Below, one piece after another: positions 15,307-23,872 of a stretch of 45,454 nucleotides of DNA; position 1 is the stretch's first letter, and each line of letters begins with the position of its first letter. The notes under the pieces are model-generated. The model saw only the letters and a list, made by a program, of their open reading frames with translations, was not told where the DNA came from and did no database searches. The stretch is from NCBI GenBank assembly GCA_050287725.1, contig JBNKCL010000032.1:1-45454 (forward strand). Reading direction: 5' to 3'. The position numbers and the translations under genes are program-made. Source of the stretch: CBFDBF01 sp050287725 (GTDB taxonomy: Bacteria > Pseudomonadota > Gammaproteobacteria > Chromatiales > Chromatiaceae).

Positions 15307-16101
15307 ATGTGTGACACCTGCGGCTGCAACGTAACCGACGCCAACCGGCACCTGCTGGAGGAGGGTCCGCTCGCGAAAACCGAAGACGGCCGACAAACCA
15401 TCTCGGTGCTGGAAAACCTGCTCAGCGAAAACGACCATCAGGCGGCGCATAACCGGCAACATTTCGACAGCCACGGGGTGTTCGCCGTCAACCTGATGTC
15501 CTCCCCCGGCAGCGGCAAGACCCGGCTGCTGGAGGCCACCATCACGTCTCTGGCCGAGGAACTGCGGATCGGCGTGATCGAGGGTGACCTGGAAACCGAA
15601 AACGACGCCGAACGCATCCGCGCCCGCGGGGTACAGGCGATCCAGATCAACACCGGCACCGCCTGTCACCTGGATGCCCACATGATCCACCGGGCGCTGC
15701 ACCAGCTCGAACTGGAGCCGCTCGATATCCTGTTCATCGAAAATGTCGGAAACCTGGTCTGTCCCGCCAACTTCGATCTGGGGCAGCACTGCAACGTGGC
15801 GCTGCTCTCAGTGACCGAGGGGGACGACAAACCGGCCAAGTATCCGGTGATGTTCCGCGCCGCCGATCTGGTCCTGATCACCAAGACCGACCTGCTGCCT
15901 CACCTGGAGGAGTTCCAACCGGAACGGGCGGTGGCGGCGATGCAGGCGCTGGCCAGCGACGCCCCGGTTCAGACCCTGTCGGCGAAGAGCGGTGACGGGC
16001 TGGAACAGTGGCTGACCTGGCTGCGGACGCAGGTGGCGGCGCAACGCGCGCGCGAAAAACATCCGGCGGAACACCGCCATCATCATCACACACACGTTTA
16101 G
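15307..16101 (+). CDS. hypB: Hydrogenase nickel-incorporation GTPase HypB
   Basis: HypB is the GTPase that drives nickel insertion with HypA. The ATG at 15307 has GGAG just upstream and gives the classical N-terminal metal motif MCDTCGC; a GTG six bases earlier is less likely. Domain motifs are Walker A SSPGSGKT, EGDLETENDAERI, GTACHLDA, ENVGNLVCPA and the guanine-specificity TKTDL. The C-terminus is histidine-rich (HRHHHHTHV), a possible nickel-storage tail; most HypB proteins carry such histidines near the N-terminus instead. Length is 264 residues. It lies between hypA and hypD. Confidence 0.95.
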   Translation: MCDTCGCNVTDANRHLLEEGPLAKTEDGRQTISVLENLLSENDHQAAHNRQHFDSHGVFAVNLMSSPGSGKTRLLEATITSLAEELRIGVIEGDLETENDAERIRARGVQAIQINTGTACHLDAHMIHRALHQLELEPLDILFIENVGNLVCPANFDLGQHCNVALLSVTEGDDKPAKYPVMFRAADLVLITKTDLLPHLEEFQPERAVAAMQALASDAPVQTLSAKSGDGLEQWLTWLRTQVAAQRAREKHPAEHRHHHHTHV

Positions 16102-16116
16102 GCAGGCGACGCGAAG

Positions 16117-17220
16117 GTGACCGATTCCGCGCACGCGTGGCTTGACCGCATCCGCGCCCTCCCGCTGCCGGAGCGGGTGCGGATCATGAATGTCTGCGGC
16201 GGCCACGAACGCTCCATTACCATGGCGGGGCTGCGCGGCGCCCTGCCCGACGCCGTCGAACTGATACCGGGGCCCGGTTGCCCGGTCTGTATCTGCCCCG
16301 AAGAGGATATCTACCAGGCGATCCAGCTCGCGCTGCGGGAACAACTGACCCTGGTGGCCTATGGCGATCTGTTGCGGGTGCCCGTGAATGTACCCCGGGG
16401 CGAGATCCGGACCCTGGAACAGGCGCGCGGAGCGGGGGCGGATATCCGTCCCGTCGCCTCCCCTTTGGACGCCCGGCAGATCGCCCGCGAGAACCCGGAT
16501 CGCCCGGTGGTGTTCTTCGCCGCCGGCTTCGAAACCACCACCGCCCCCACCGCGGCCATGCTGCTGGAGGGGATACCGGACAACCTCTCTATCCTTCTCT
16601 CCGGACGCCGCACCTGGCCGGCGGTGGCCCTGCTGCTGGAATCGGAACAACCAGGCTTTGACGCCCTGGTGGCGCCGGGACACGTCTCCGCGGTGATGGG
16701 TTCCGACGAATGGCGCTTCGTGGCGGAGAAACACGCCATCCCCACCGCGGTGGCCGGTTTCACCCCCGAGAGTCTGCTGGCCGCCTTCTATTCGGTCCTG
16801 CGACAGCGCTGCGAAGGACGCGCCTTCCTGGATAACTGCTACCCCGAGGTGGTGCGCCCGGCCGGGAATCCCACCGCCCAGGCCAATCTTGCCGCCGCCT
16901 TCGAGATCCGGGACGCCAACTGGCGCGGCATCGGTACCATTCCCGAGTCCGGGTACGGAATCCGAACCGCTTATCGCAATCACGATGCGTCCGAGCGCTT
17001 TCCCGATTACGCCGCCCGGGAACGTCGCCGCAGCGGCGAGATGCCGGCCGGTTGCGACTGTGCCCGGGTGGTGCTGGGACGGCTCTATCCCGACCAGTGC
17101 GCCCTGTATGGAAGCGCCTGCACCCCGCGCACCCCGGTGGGTCCCTGTATGGTGTCGGACGAAGGCGCCTGTCGCATCTGGTGGGCGGGCGGTGTCCGGC
17201 ACTCCAAGGCACGTGCTTGA
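16117..17220 (+). CDS. hypD: Hydrogenase maturation protein HypD
   Basis: HypD is an iron-sulfur protein that, with HypC, holds the iron while CO and cyanide ligands are attached. Conserved motifs are NVCGGHE (about residues 25-31), PGPGCPVCICP (about 51-61), AAGFETTTAP, and C-terminal cysteines in GCDC, CALYGSAC and GPCMVSDEGAC, the Fe4S4-binding part. The start is GTG at 16117, 15 bases after hypB, with GCGACGCGAAG just before it. Length of 367 is normal. Confidence 0.95.
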   Translation: MTDSAHAWLDRIRALPLPERVRIMNVCGGHERSITMAGLRGALPDAVELIPGPGCPVCICPEEDIYQAIQLALREQLTLVAYGDLLRVPVNVPRGEIRTLEQARGAGADIRPVASPLDARQIARENPDRPVVFFAAGFETTTAPTAAMLLEGIPDNLSILLSGRRTWPAVALLLESEQPGFDALVAPGHVSAVMGSDEWRFVAEKHAIPTAVAGFTPESLLAAFYSVLRQRCEGRAFLDNCYPEVVRPAGNPTAQANLAAAFEIRDANWRGIGTIPESGYGIRTAYRNHDASERFPDYAARERRRSGEMPAGCDCARVVLGRLYPDQCALYGSACTPRTPVGPCMVSDEGACRIWWAGGVRHSKARA

Positions 17221-17241
17221 GAAAAACAATGTTTTTGAACC

Positions 17242-18252
17242 ATGACCATGCAAGACACCCACATCACCCTCGCCCACGGTAACGGCGGCCGTTTCATGCG
17301 GGAGTTGATCGAGGAGATCTTCGCCCGCCAGCTCGCCAATCCGGCCCTGAACACCCAGGCGGATGCGGTTCCGCTGGCGTTACCGGAGGGCGAGGTAATG
17401 TTCACCACCGACGGTTTCATCGTGCAACCGCTGGAATTTCCGGGCGGCGATATCGGCGCCCTGGCGGTCCACGGCACCTGCAACGATCTGGCGGTGGCCG
17501 GCGCCCTGCCCCGTTATCTGAGTCTCAACGCCTTCATCGAAGAGGGACTGGAGATCGCGCTGCTGGAGCGCATCGTGGCCAGCATCGCCCGGACCGCGTC
17601 CGAGGCGGGGGTGGTGGTGGCGGCCGGCGACACCAAAGTACTGCCGCGTGGCGAAGGGGGCGGACTCTACCTTGCCACCACCGGCGTCGGAACCCGGTTA
17701 CCGGGACCGCCCTTGGGGCTGGATCGTATCCGGCCCGGCGACCGTTTGCTGGTGAGCGGACCGGTGGGAGATCACGGGATCGCGGTGATGCTGGCGCGGG
17801 AACAGTTCGGGTTGCGCGGGGAGTTGCAATCCGACGCCGCCTCGGTTCTGCCCTTTACCCGTGCGCTACGGGAGCTGCCGGGCCTGCGGTTCATGCGGGA
17901 CCCCACCCGCGGCGGCCTGGCCACGGTGGCCCATGAGATCGCGCAGGGCACCGGATTGGAGGTGCATCTCCGCCAGCCGGCCATACCCATCCGGGAAGCG
18001 GTCTCCTCGGTGTGTGAAATCCTGGGCTATGACCCTCTGTTTCTCGCCTGTGAGGGCCGGGTGGTGGCGGTAGTGGCGGAAACGGACGCCCCGCAGGCCC
18101 TCGACCGGTGGCGTTCCCTGCCGAACGGCGAGGAGGCGGCGCTGATCGGCGAAATGCGCGCCGGCGCGCCGCGTGTGGCCCTGGAAACCGACCTGGGCGG
18201 CGCGCGAATCCTCCCGGAGCTGGAGGATGATCCGCTCCCGAGGATCTGTTGA
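17242..18252 (+). CDS. hypE: Hydrogenase maturation protein HypE (cyanide-forming)
   Basis: HypE dehydrates a carbamoyl group, received from HypF on its C-terminal cysteine, to a thiocyanate that supplies the cyanide ligands. The AIR-synthase-like fold shows AHGNGG near the N-terminus, FTTDGFIVQPLEFPGGDIG, VHGTCNDLAVAGA, AAGDTKVL and RDPTRGGLATV. The protein ends in the essential PRIC, so the acceptor cysteine is present. Two ATGs (17242 and 17248) are possible starts. The partner HypF is not encoded in this window. Confidence 0.95.
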   Translation: MTMQDTHITLAHGNGGRFMRELIEEIFARQLANPALNTQADAVPLALPEGEVMFTTDGFIVQPLEFPGGDIGALAVHGTCNDLAVAGALPRYLSLNAFIEEGLEIALLERIVASIARTASEAGVVVAAGDTKVLPRGEGGGLYLATTGVGTRLPGPPLGLDRIRPGDRLLVSGPVGDHGIAVMLAREQFGLRGELQSDAASVLPFTRALRELPGLRFMRDPTRGGLATVAHEIAQGTGLEVHLRQPAIPIREAVSSVCEILGYDPLFLACEGRVVAVVAETDAPQALDRWRSLPNGEEAALIGEMRAGAPRVALETDLGGARILPELEDDPLPRIC

Positions 18253-18381
18253 GACGCTCGCCGCCCCATAAAAAGCCCAAAAGCAGACACATTCCACATT
18301 TTTTTACATTCCACTTTCGGGTATTTTTATAACCCTCTGTTTTTTCAGTTTATTCTATTTCTCTAATACTCCCTTTTTCCC

Positions 18382-18410
18382 TTGACAGGTTCCGGAAGAG
18401 TTCCTACGCT
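18382..18410 (+). promoter_or_regulatory. Probable sigma-70 promoter for nrdJa-nrdJb
   Basis: A consensus TTGACA (18382-18387) is followed after 17 bases by TACGCT (18405-18410). An AT-rich stretch (18298-18380) lies upstream and contains two copies of ACATTCCAC (18289, 18306). The predicted start near 18417 leaves a leader of about 175 bases. Confidence 0.55.
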
Positions 18411-18421
18411 ATTGCCATGAA

Positions 18422-18469
18422 ACACAACATATAGTGTTTCTCGGAACAATAAACCACAACATCATAGAG
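18422..18469 (+). promoter_or_regulatory. Pair of NrdR-box-like operators
   Basis: ACACAACATATAGTGT (18422-18437) fits the NrdR consensus, a 16-base palindrome with ACAC and GTGT ends. A weaker second copy CCACAACATCATAGAG starts 32 bases later (18454-18469), about three helical turns, as in known NrdR box pairs. They lie directly downstream of the -10, so repression by dATP-bound NrdR is expected. Confidence 0.65.
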
Positions 18470-18590
18470 AAGAATCCACTTTCGTGGGCGGGGGAGCGAT
18501 CCATAGTGTTTTCGGGTGCTCGTACGCCCCACCCCGAAACCGGGGAGAGGGTCGGATTCGCTAGAATAAGCAGAATAAGGAAGATTACGA

Positions 18591-20750
18591 GTGTCAACCA
18601 AAAGCGCCCATCTCAAAGCCGTACCCTCCAAGGTCTCGGACATTCCGTTTCAAGAGGCCTCGCTGGATATCTGGGACACCAAATATCGACTCAAGGCAAA
18701 GGACGGAACCCCGGTGGATCGGGATTTCGACGCCACCTATCGCCGGGTCGCCAAGGCCCTGGCCAAGATTGAGGCGACCCCGGAGTTACGGGAGAAATGG
18801 GAGGAACGGTTCCTGTGGGCACTGCGGCACGGCGCCATCCCGGCCGGTCGCATCACCTCCAATGCGGGCGCGCTGAAACACAAACCGGCCACCTCCACCA
18901 TCAACTGCACCGTCTCCGGCACCATCCACGACTCCATGAACGAGATCCTGGGGAAGGTGCATGAGGCGGGGCTCACCCTGAAGGCGGGCTGCGGCATCGG
19001 GTACGAATTCTCGACCCTGCGCCCGCGCGGGGCCTATGTGAGCGGCGCCGGCGCTTACACCTCCGGCCCCCTCTCCTTCATGGATATCTACGACAAGATG
19101 TGTTTCACCGTCTCCTCCGCCGGCGACCGGCGGGGGGCGCAGATGGCCACCTTCGACATCGGGCATCCCGACGTGATGGATTTCATCCGCGCCAAGCGCG
19201 AGGCGGGCCGGCTGCGGCAGTTCAATCTGTCGCTGCTGATCACGCGTGAGTTCATGGAGGCGGTCAAGAACGACACCGACTGGAAACTGGCCTTCCCGAT
19301 CACCGAGAAAGAGGTGGAGACCGACCAGCTGGACATCGGTGACGTAGAACAGGTCATCTGGCGCGACTGGCCCTACAAGAACAACTACCTGATGAACGGT
19401 ACCGGCAAGGTGGCCTGCAAGGTCTACAAGAGCATCCGCGCACGCCGCCTGTGGGACGTCATCATGTCTTCCACCTACGACTATGCGGAACCCGGTTTCA
19501 TCCTCATCGACAAGGTCAATGAGATGAACAACAACTGGTTCTGCGAGAACGTGCGGGCCACCAACCCCTGTGGCGAGCAGCCGTTGCCGCCCTACGGGGC
19601 CTGCCTGCTGGGCTCCATCAACCTGACCCGCTTCGTGCGCAACCCGTTCACCGGCGAAGCGGACTTCGACTGGGAACAGTTCCGTGAGGTGGTGCGGGTG
19701 TTCACCCGCATGCTGGACAACGTGGTGGAGATCAACGGCCTGCCGTTGCAAGAGCAGCGCGACGAAATCATACGCAAACGCCGTCACGGTATGGGATACC
19801 TCGGCCTCGGTTCCGCCCTGACCATGATGCGCATGAGGTACGGCGAACCGGAGTCTTTGGAGTTCACCGAGCGGGTCACCAAAGAACTGGCCCTGGAGGG
19901 CTGGCGCACCGGTCTGGAGTTGGCCGCCGAAAAAGGCCCCGCCCCGATCATGGAGGAGGAGTTCGAGGTCACCACCGAGATGCTGTCCCAGCGTCCGGAG
20001 ATGGCGGTGGACGGTTGGCAGGTGGGCGATCGGGTCAAGGGCCGGGTGCTGCTCGCCCGTTACAGCCGCTATATGCAGAGAGTGGCGGAAGAGGATCCGA
20101 AGCTGGCGGCTGCATTGGAAGAGAAAGGGTGCCGTTTCACCCACCACAGCTCCATCGCCCCCACCGGCACCATTTCGCTGTCGCTGGCCAACAACGCCAG
20201 TAACGGCATCGAGCCGAGCTTCGCGCACCACTATTCGCGCAACATCATCCGCACCGGCCGCAAAACCAAGGAGAAGGTGGACGTCTTCAGCTTCGAGCTG
20301 TTAGCCTACCGCGCCCTGGTCAATCAGGACGCCATGCCGTTCTCGGAGGACGAGGCGCAACAACTGCCGGACTATTTCGTCTCGGCGGACGATATCACCC
20401 CGAAACAACACGTGGACGTCCAGGCGGCCGCCCAGAAGTGGATCGACTCCTCCATCTCCAAAACCGCCAACGTCCCGACCGATTATCCCTATGAGCAGTT
20501 CAAGGATATCTATCTCTACGCCTATGAGCAGGGCCTGAAAGGTTGCACTACCTTCCGCTTCAACCCCGAGGCGTTCCAGGGTGTGCTGGTGAAGGAGAAA
20601 GACCTGGAGAACACCGTCTATCGTTTCACTCTGGATGACGGCACGGTAATCGAAGCGAAGGGCAACGAACAGATCGAGTACGACGGTGAGATGCATACCG
20701 CCGCCAATCTGTTCGACGCCCTGAAAGAAGGCTACTACGGAAAGTTCTGA
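18591..20750 (+). CDS. nrdJ: Class II (adenosylcobalamin) ribonucleotide reductase, catalytic part NrdJa
   Basis: This enzyme reduces ribonucleotides to deoxyribonucleotides using a radical generated from adenosylcobalamin, and so works with or without oxygen. The 719 residues show the reductase barrel with C106 (TINCTV), the radical-site motif N325-P-C327-G-E329 and the partner C338 in GACLLGSINL. APTGTISL and the C-terminal GCTTFRFNP are also present. The start is GTG at 18591, with AAGGAAG about 9 bases upstream. The C-terminal redox-cysteine segment is absent here and is supplied by the next gene, as in the split nrdJab of Pseudomonas. NrdR-type sites lie in the promoter. No B12 riboswitch was seen upstream. 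Confidence 0.93.
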   Translation: MSTKSAHLKAVPSKVSDIPFQEASLDIWDTKYRLKAKDGTPVDRDFDATYRRVAKALAKIEATPELREKWEERFLWALRHGAIPAGRITSNAGALKHKPATSTINCTVSGTIHDSMNEILGKVHEAGLTLKAGCGIGYEFSTLRPRGAYVSGAGAYTSGPLSFMDIYDKMCFTVSSAGDRRGAQMATFDIGHPDVMDFIRAKREAGRLRQFNLSLLITREFMEAVKNDTDWKLAFPITEKEVETDQLDIGDVEQVIWRDWPYKNNYLMNGTGKVACKVYKSIRARRLWDVIMSSTYDYAEPGFILIDKVNEMNNNWFCENVRATNPCGEQPLPPYGACLLGSINLTRFVRNPFTGEADFDWEQFREVVRVFTRMLDNVVEINGLPLQEQRDEIIRKRRHGMGYLGLGSALTMMRMRYGEPESLEFTERVTKELALEGWRTGLELAAEKGPAPIMEEEFEVTTEMLSQRPEMAVDGWQVGDRVKGRVLLARYSRYMQRVAEEDPKLAAALEEKGCRFTHHSSIAPTGTISLSLANNASNGIEPSFAHHYSRNIIRTGRKTKEKVDVFSFELLAYRALVNQDAMPFSEDEAQQLPDYFVSADDITPKQHVDVQAAAQKWIDSSISKTANVPTDYPYEQFKDIYLYAYEQGLKGCTTFRFNPEAFQGVLVKEKDLENTVYRFTLDDGTVIEAKGNEQIEYDGEMHTAANLFDALKEGYYGKF

Positions 20751-20777
20751 GATACAGCGATAAGGCTTAATAAGACC

Positions 20778-21470
20778 ATGACTATCAAAATCGAAAAAAA
20801 GATCGTCGACTACAACGTCGCCAAAGAGGAAGAAGAGAACAAGCCCCAGCAGGGGTCCGCGACCGAAGAACTCGCCATTGAACATATGGACGAGAACGTG
20901 GCGCGGCCGGAGATGTTGTTCGGCTCCACCTACAAGATCAAGACCCCGCTCAGCGAGCATGCCCTGTATGTCACCATCAATGACATTATTCTGAATCAGG
21001 GCACCCCGCACGAGGTGCGCCGGCCGTTCGAGGTGTTCATCAACTCCAAGAACATGGACCACTTTCAGTGGATCGTCGCCCTTACGCGTATCGTTTCCGC
21101 CGTATTCCGCAAAGGCGGCGACGTCACCTTCCTGGTGGAAGAGCTGCGCTCGGTATTCGATCCCAGCGGCGGTTACTTCAAGAAAGGCGGCAAGTTCATG
21201 CCCTCGCTGGTGGCGGAGATCGGCGACGTTATCCACTGTCATCTGGTGATGATCGGCATGATCCAGGAGGAAGGACCGGACGAGCATCAGCGCAAACTGA
21301 TCGAACAGAAACGTGCCGAGTACGAAGCCTCCATCAGGATGAAGGATGCGGAACACGATAGTGACTTCCCGGCCGGCGCCCAGCTCTGCAACAAGTGCAA
21401 CACCAAGGCGATGATCCAGATGGACAACTGCCTCACCTGCCTCAACTGCGGCGAGTCCAAGTGCGGCTGA
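20778..21470 (+). CDS. nrdJb: Class II ribonucleotide reductase, C-terminal part NrdJb (TSCPD domain)
   Basis: This 230-residue protein is the second half of a split class II reductase. After a charged N-terminus it carries a TSCPD-type domain (LYVTINDIILNQGTPHEVRRPFEVFINSK, about residues 62-90). It ends in a cysteine cluster with C204, C207, C218, C221, C224 and C229 (CNKC, CLTCLNCGESKCG). In full-length NrdJ this segment binds zinc and shuttles reducing equivalents to the active site. It begins 27 bases after nrdJa. A hairpin follows. The pairing with NrdJa makes the assignment strong. Confidence 0.9.
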   Translation: MTIKIEKKIVDYNVAKEEEENKPQQGSATEELAIEHMDENVARPEMLFGSTYKIKTPLSEHALYVTINDIILNQGTPHEVRRPFEVFINSKNMDHFQWIVALTRIVSAVFRKGGDVTFLVEELRSVFDPSGGYFKKGGKFMPSLVAEIGDVIHCHLVMIGMIQEEGPDEHQRKLIEQKRAEYEASIRMKDAEHDSDFPAGAQLCNKCNTKAMIQMDNCLTCLNCGESKCG

Positions 21471-21480
21471 GGAGAAAAGC

Positions 21481-21511
21481 GGCAACAGCGCGGATCTCCT
21501 GCGCTGTTGCC
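21481..21511 (+). terminator. Hairpin after nrdJb
   Basis: GGCAACAGCGC and GCGCTGTTGCC form a perfect 11-bp stem with a 9-base loop just after the nrdJb stop. No T-run follows, so it may be a terminator of reduced efficiency or an mRNA 3'-end stabiliser. Confidence 0.6.
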
Positions 21512-21603
21512 AGTAAGACGTCAGTAACGGTTTTCGTTGTCTGCCAGGCTGTGCGGTAAGAAAACGGTATTTCTACCACCGGTTTATGACAGGAGACGTC
21601 CCT

Positions 21604-22137
21604 ATGAAATCGACCAGTATCGTCGCTGCCGCTCTGTTCGGACTGGTTTTTTCTCCCCCCACCCAGTCCGCTGAAGATCCGTCGCCGCCGCCTTCCTATT
21701 ATGCGGCATTGCAGGCCCGCTGCGAGTCAGATGGCGGGAAATGTTGTTTCGCTTCGGTCGAACTGATGCAGAAGAACGGTTTTTCCGAGGCACTGGAGGG
21801 CGGTCGCTGCCCCACCGGTCAAACCCCGAATACCCTGCGTTGTCCGGGAGCGCTGACCTGGTGCGAACCGCAACCGCAAGGTGCGGTGTTCGAGGGGAAT
21901 CAGGATCTCTACCAGCGCCTGCGGAAAAGCTGCGAGGCCAACCCGAAAAGTCGGGACTGCTGTCTGCGCAGCGTCGATGAGATGGAGCGCGATCACGGAG
22001 AACCGGTCCCGCCGTACGGCTGCCCGCCCGACACCGCATTGGTACAGGCGAAGTGCTTAGGCTCCATCGGTTACTGCAAACCGCTGCAGGACAGGTCCGG
22101 CACGGGCGACCCCAAAGGGGTGCTACTGAAGCCTTAA
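21604..22137 (+). CDS. Secreted protein with a duplicated six-cysteine motif
   Basis: I do not recognise this family. The ATG at 21604 with AGGAGA upstream gives 177 residues with a signal peptide (hydrophobic core SIVAAALFGLVFS, cleavage probably after QSA). The mature part is two tandem copies of one cysteine pattern. Copy 1 has C40, C47-C48, C69, C80 and C87; copy 2 has C110, C119-C120, C140, C151 and C158. The last two spacings (10 and 6 residues) are identical, and both copies end in an aromatic residue followed by C-x-P (WCEP, YCKP). Twelve cysteines would allow six disulfides in the periplasm or outside. No lipobox is visible. The gene stands alone between nrdJb and convergent sppA. 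Confidence 0.6.
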   Translation: MKSTSIVAAALFGLVFSPPTQSAEDPSPPPSYYAALQARCESDGGKCCFASVELMQKNGFSEALEGGRCPTGQTPNTLRCPGALTWCEPQPQGAVFEGNQDLYQRLRKSCEANPKSRDCCLRSVDEMERDHGEPVPPYGCPPDTALVQAKCLGSIGYCKPLQDRSGTGDPKGVLLKP

Positions 22138-22162
22138 TCCGGCGCGTTCCGTTCTTTTGTGA

Positions 22163-23128
22163 TCAGCGAATCGCCGGCAAAGAGGCGTTGTTCCAGATCT
22201 TGTCCAACATGATCGCACTCTCCGCCCCCACCTGCCGGGCAAACCGCTCCAGCAGATCCTCGCTCGGGGTGTAATCGACGATCTCTTCCGCCTTGATCAG
22301 TTCGCGCGCCACATAACTGCTGCTGCCCAGGCCGTCGGCCAACCCCAGTTTCACGCTCTCCTCGCCGGTCCAGAACAGGCCGCTGAACAGTTGGTCGTCT
22401 CCCTTCAACCGGTCTCCCCTTCCCTGCTTCACCACCTGGATGAACTGCTGGTGCATCTGATCCAGCAGCTTCTGCACATACTGTTGGTCGAACTCGGTCA
22501 TGGGAGAAAACGGATCCATGATTCCCTTGTGTTTGCCGGCAGTCAACAAGCGCCGTTCCATACCCAGCTTATCCATGCTATTGACGAAACCGAACCCGTC
22601 CATCAGTACCCCGATGGAACCGACGATGCTGGCCTTGTCGACGTAGATCTCGTCGGCCGCCACCGCCACGTAATAACCGCCGGAGGCACAGATATCCCGC
22701 ACCACCGCATAAACCGGCGTATCGGGGTGCAATTTCTTGAGACGCCGGATCTCGTCATTGATGTATCCGGCCTGGACCGGACTGCCGCCGGGGCTGTTGA
22801 TCTGGATGATCACGCCCTTGGTGTTGCTGTTTTCAAACGCATCCTGCAATCCCGCGATGATGGTATCCGCGCTGGCCTCCGAGTCATCCATGATGATGCC
22901 GCTGAGATTCACCAAAGCGGTATGCGGTTGCTGCCGACCGGCGGTCTCCGGGAGATCGTTCGGCAACATCATCCCGATCAGCATTAACAGCAACAAAACA
23001 TACAGGAACTTGAAGAACATTCCCCATCTACGCGCCCGCCGTCGTTCCGTTAACGAAGAAAGCGCCAACTCTTCAATCAGTTTTCGTTCCCACGGTTGGG
23101 TGTTGCTCTGCGGTTCGTTAGTGTCCAT
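22163..23128 (-). CDS. sppA: Signal peptide peptidase SppA-like, S49 family
   Basis: S49 proteases cut residual signal peptides in the inner membrane. The 321-residue protein is the short, single-domain form. It has one transmembrane segment (about residues 38-55, FFKFLYVLLLLMLIGMML), then NSPGGSP, the catalytic serine in DICASGGYYVA and the general-base lysine in TAGKHKGIMDPF. Length fits the half-size SppA (SohB-like size) rather than the 618-residue E. coli SppA. GAGGACAG precedes the ATG at 23128. It lies 45 bases downstream of the HAD phosphatase in an rluC-HAD-sppA operon. Confidence 0.9.
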   Translation of the reverse strand: MDTNEPQSNTQPWERKLIEELALSSLTERRRARRWGMFFKFLYVLLLLMLIGMMLPNDLPETAGRQQPHTALVNLSGIIMDDSEASADTIIAGLQDAFENSNTKGVIIQINSPGGSPVQAGYINDEIRRLKKLHPDTPVYAVVRDICASGGYYVAVAADEIYVDKASIVGSIGVLMDGFGFVNSMDKLGMERRLLTAGKHKGIMDPFSPMTEFDQQYVQKLLDQMHQQFIQVVKQGRGDRLKGDDQLFSGLFWTGEESVKLGLADGLGSSSYVARELIKAEEIVDYTPSEDLLERFARQVGAESAIMLDKIWNNASLPAIR

Positions 23129-23173
23129 ATCTGTCCTCGTGACTTTCTGTCAGCTGAAAATGCCCGGGGTTTA

Positions 23174-23872
23174 TTATTCAATGGTGCCTGTTTCCACTGC
23201 GGGAATTTCCGCACTCTCCCACGCCTGTAGCCTTTCGGCAAGTTCCGGAATACTGTGGACGCAATCCAGCGGCTCATGTCGCAACAGCCGCTCCACCTCA
23301 TGAGCGCCGTAACAGACGGCCATGCACTCGGTGCCGGCATTGCGGGCCATCTGCATATCCCACTCGGTATCGCCGATCATCAAGGTCTCATTCGGCGTCA
23401 CTCCCAACTGGTCCATAAGCTGGAGCAGCATCTCCGGATGGGGTTTGGAGAAGGCCTCGTCGGCACAGCGGGTGGCGTGAAACAGTCCCCCCAGGCCGGT
23501 GTCCCGCAGCACCCGGTCCAGGCCGGCACGCCCTTTGCCGGTGGCCACCGCCAACAGATAGCCCGCCCGTTCCAACCGGTGCAGCGTCTCCTCCACCCCC
23601 GGAAACAACGGGGACGGCGTCTGGTTCCCTCCCAGGAAGTGATGCCGATAGCGGGCGACCACGGCGTCCACCAACTGGGCGTCCGCGCCGGGAAACAGGG
23701 TGGTGACCGCCTCGCTCAAGCCCAGGCCGATAATATTGCGCACCGCGTCTCTCTCCGGGATGGGCAAATCGAGATCGGACGCGGCAGCCTGGACGCACTG
23801 GACGATACGGCTCTCCGAGTCCATCAACGTGCCGTCCCAGTCGAACACCAGCAGTGTGAACGGTCCGCTCAT
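23174..23872 (-). CDS. HAD-superfamily phosphatase, Gph-like
   Basis: This HAD-IA hydrolase resembles phosphoglycolate phosphatase; the true substrate is unknown. Visible motifs are the nucleophile DWDGTLMDSE (motif I, about residues 10-19), ATGKGR (motif II), KPHPE (motif III lysine) and MIGDTEWDMQMA (motif IV). A helical cap lies between motifs I and II. The ATG at 23872 overlaps the stop of rluC by 4 bases (ATGA), so translation is probably coupled. An rluC-HAD-sppA order is common in non-enteric gammaproteobacteria. Confidence 0.88.
   Translation of the reverse strand: MSGPFTLLVFDWDGTLMDSESRIVQCVQAAASDLDLPIPERDAVRNIIGLGLSEAVTTLFPGADAQLVDAVVARYRHHFLGGNQTPSPLFPGVEETLHRLERAGYLLAVATGKGRAGLDRVLRDTGLGGLFHATRCADEAFSKPHPEMLLQLMDQLGVTPNETLMIGDTEWDMQMARNAGTECMAVCYGAHEVERLLRHEPLDCVHSIPELAERLQAWESAEIPAVETGTIE

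Noticed and set aside
15808..17277. Open frame of 489 codons on the minus strand across hypB-hypD
   Set aside because: It overlaps several certain hyp genes in full and shows no recognisable protein.
18494..18509. Third NrdR box near CCATAGTGT
   Set aside because: Only the right half matches and the spacing from the second box is about 40 bases, off the usual phase.
18253..18590. Cobalamin riboswitch upstream of the B12-dependent reductase
   Set aside because: No B12-box-like sequence could be found, and the visible signals are NrdR-type.
18786..20231. Open frame of 481 codons on the minus strand across nrdJa
   Set aside because: It is a shadow of the reductase gene with histidine- and glycine-rich low-complexity sequence and no motif.
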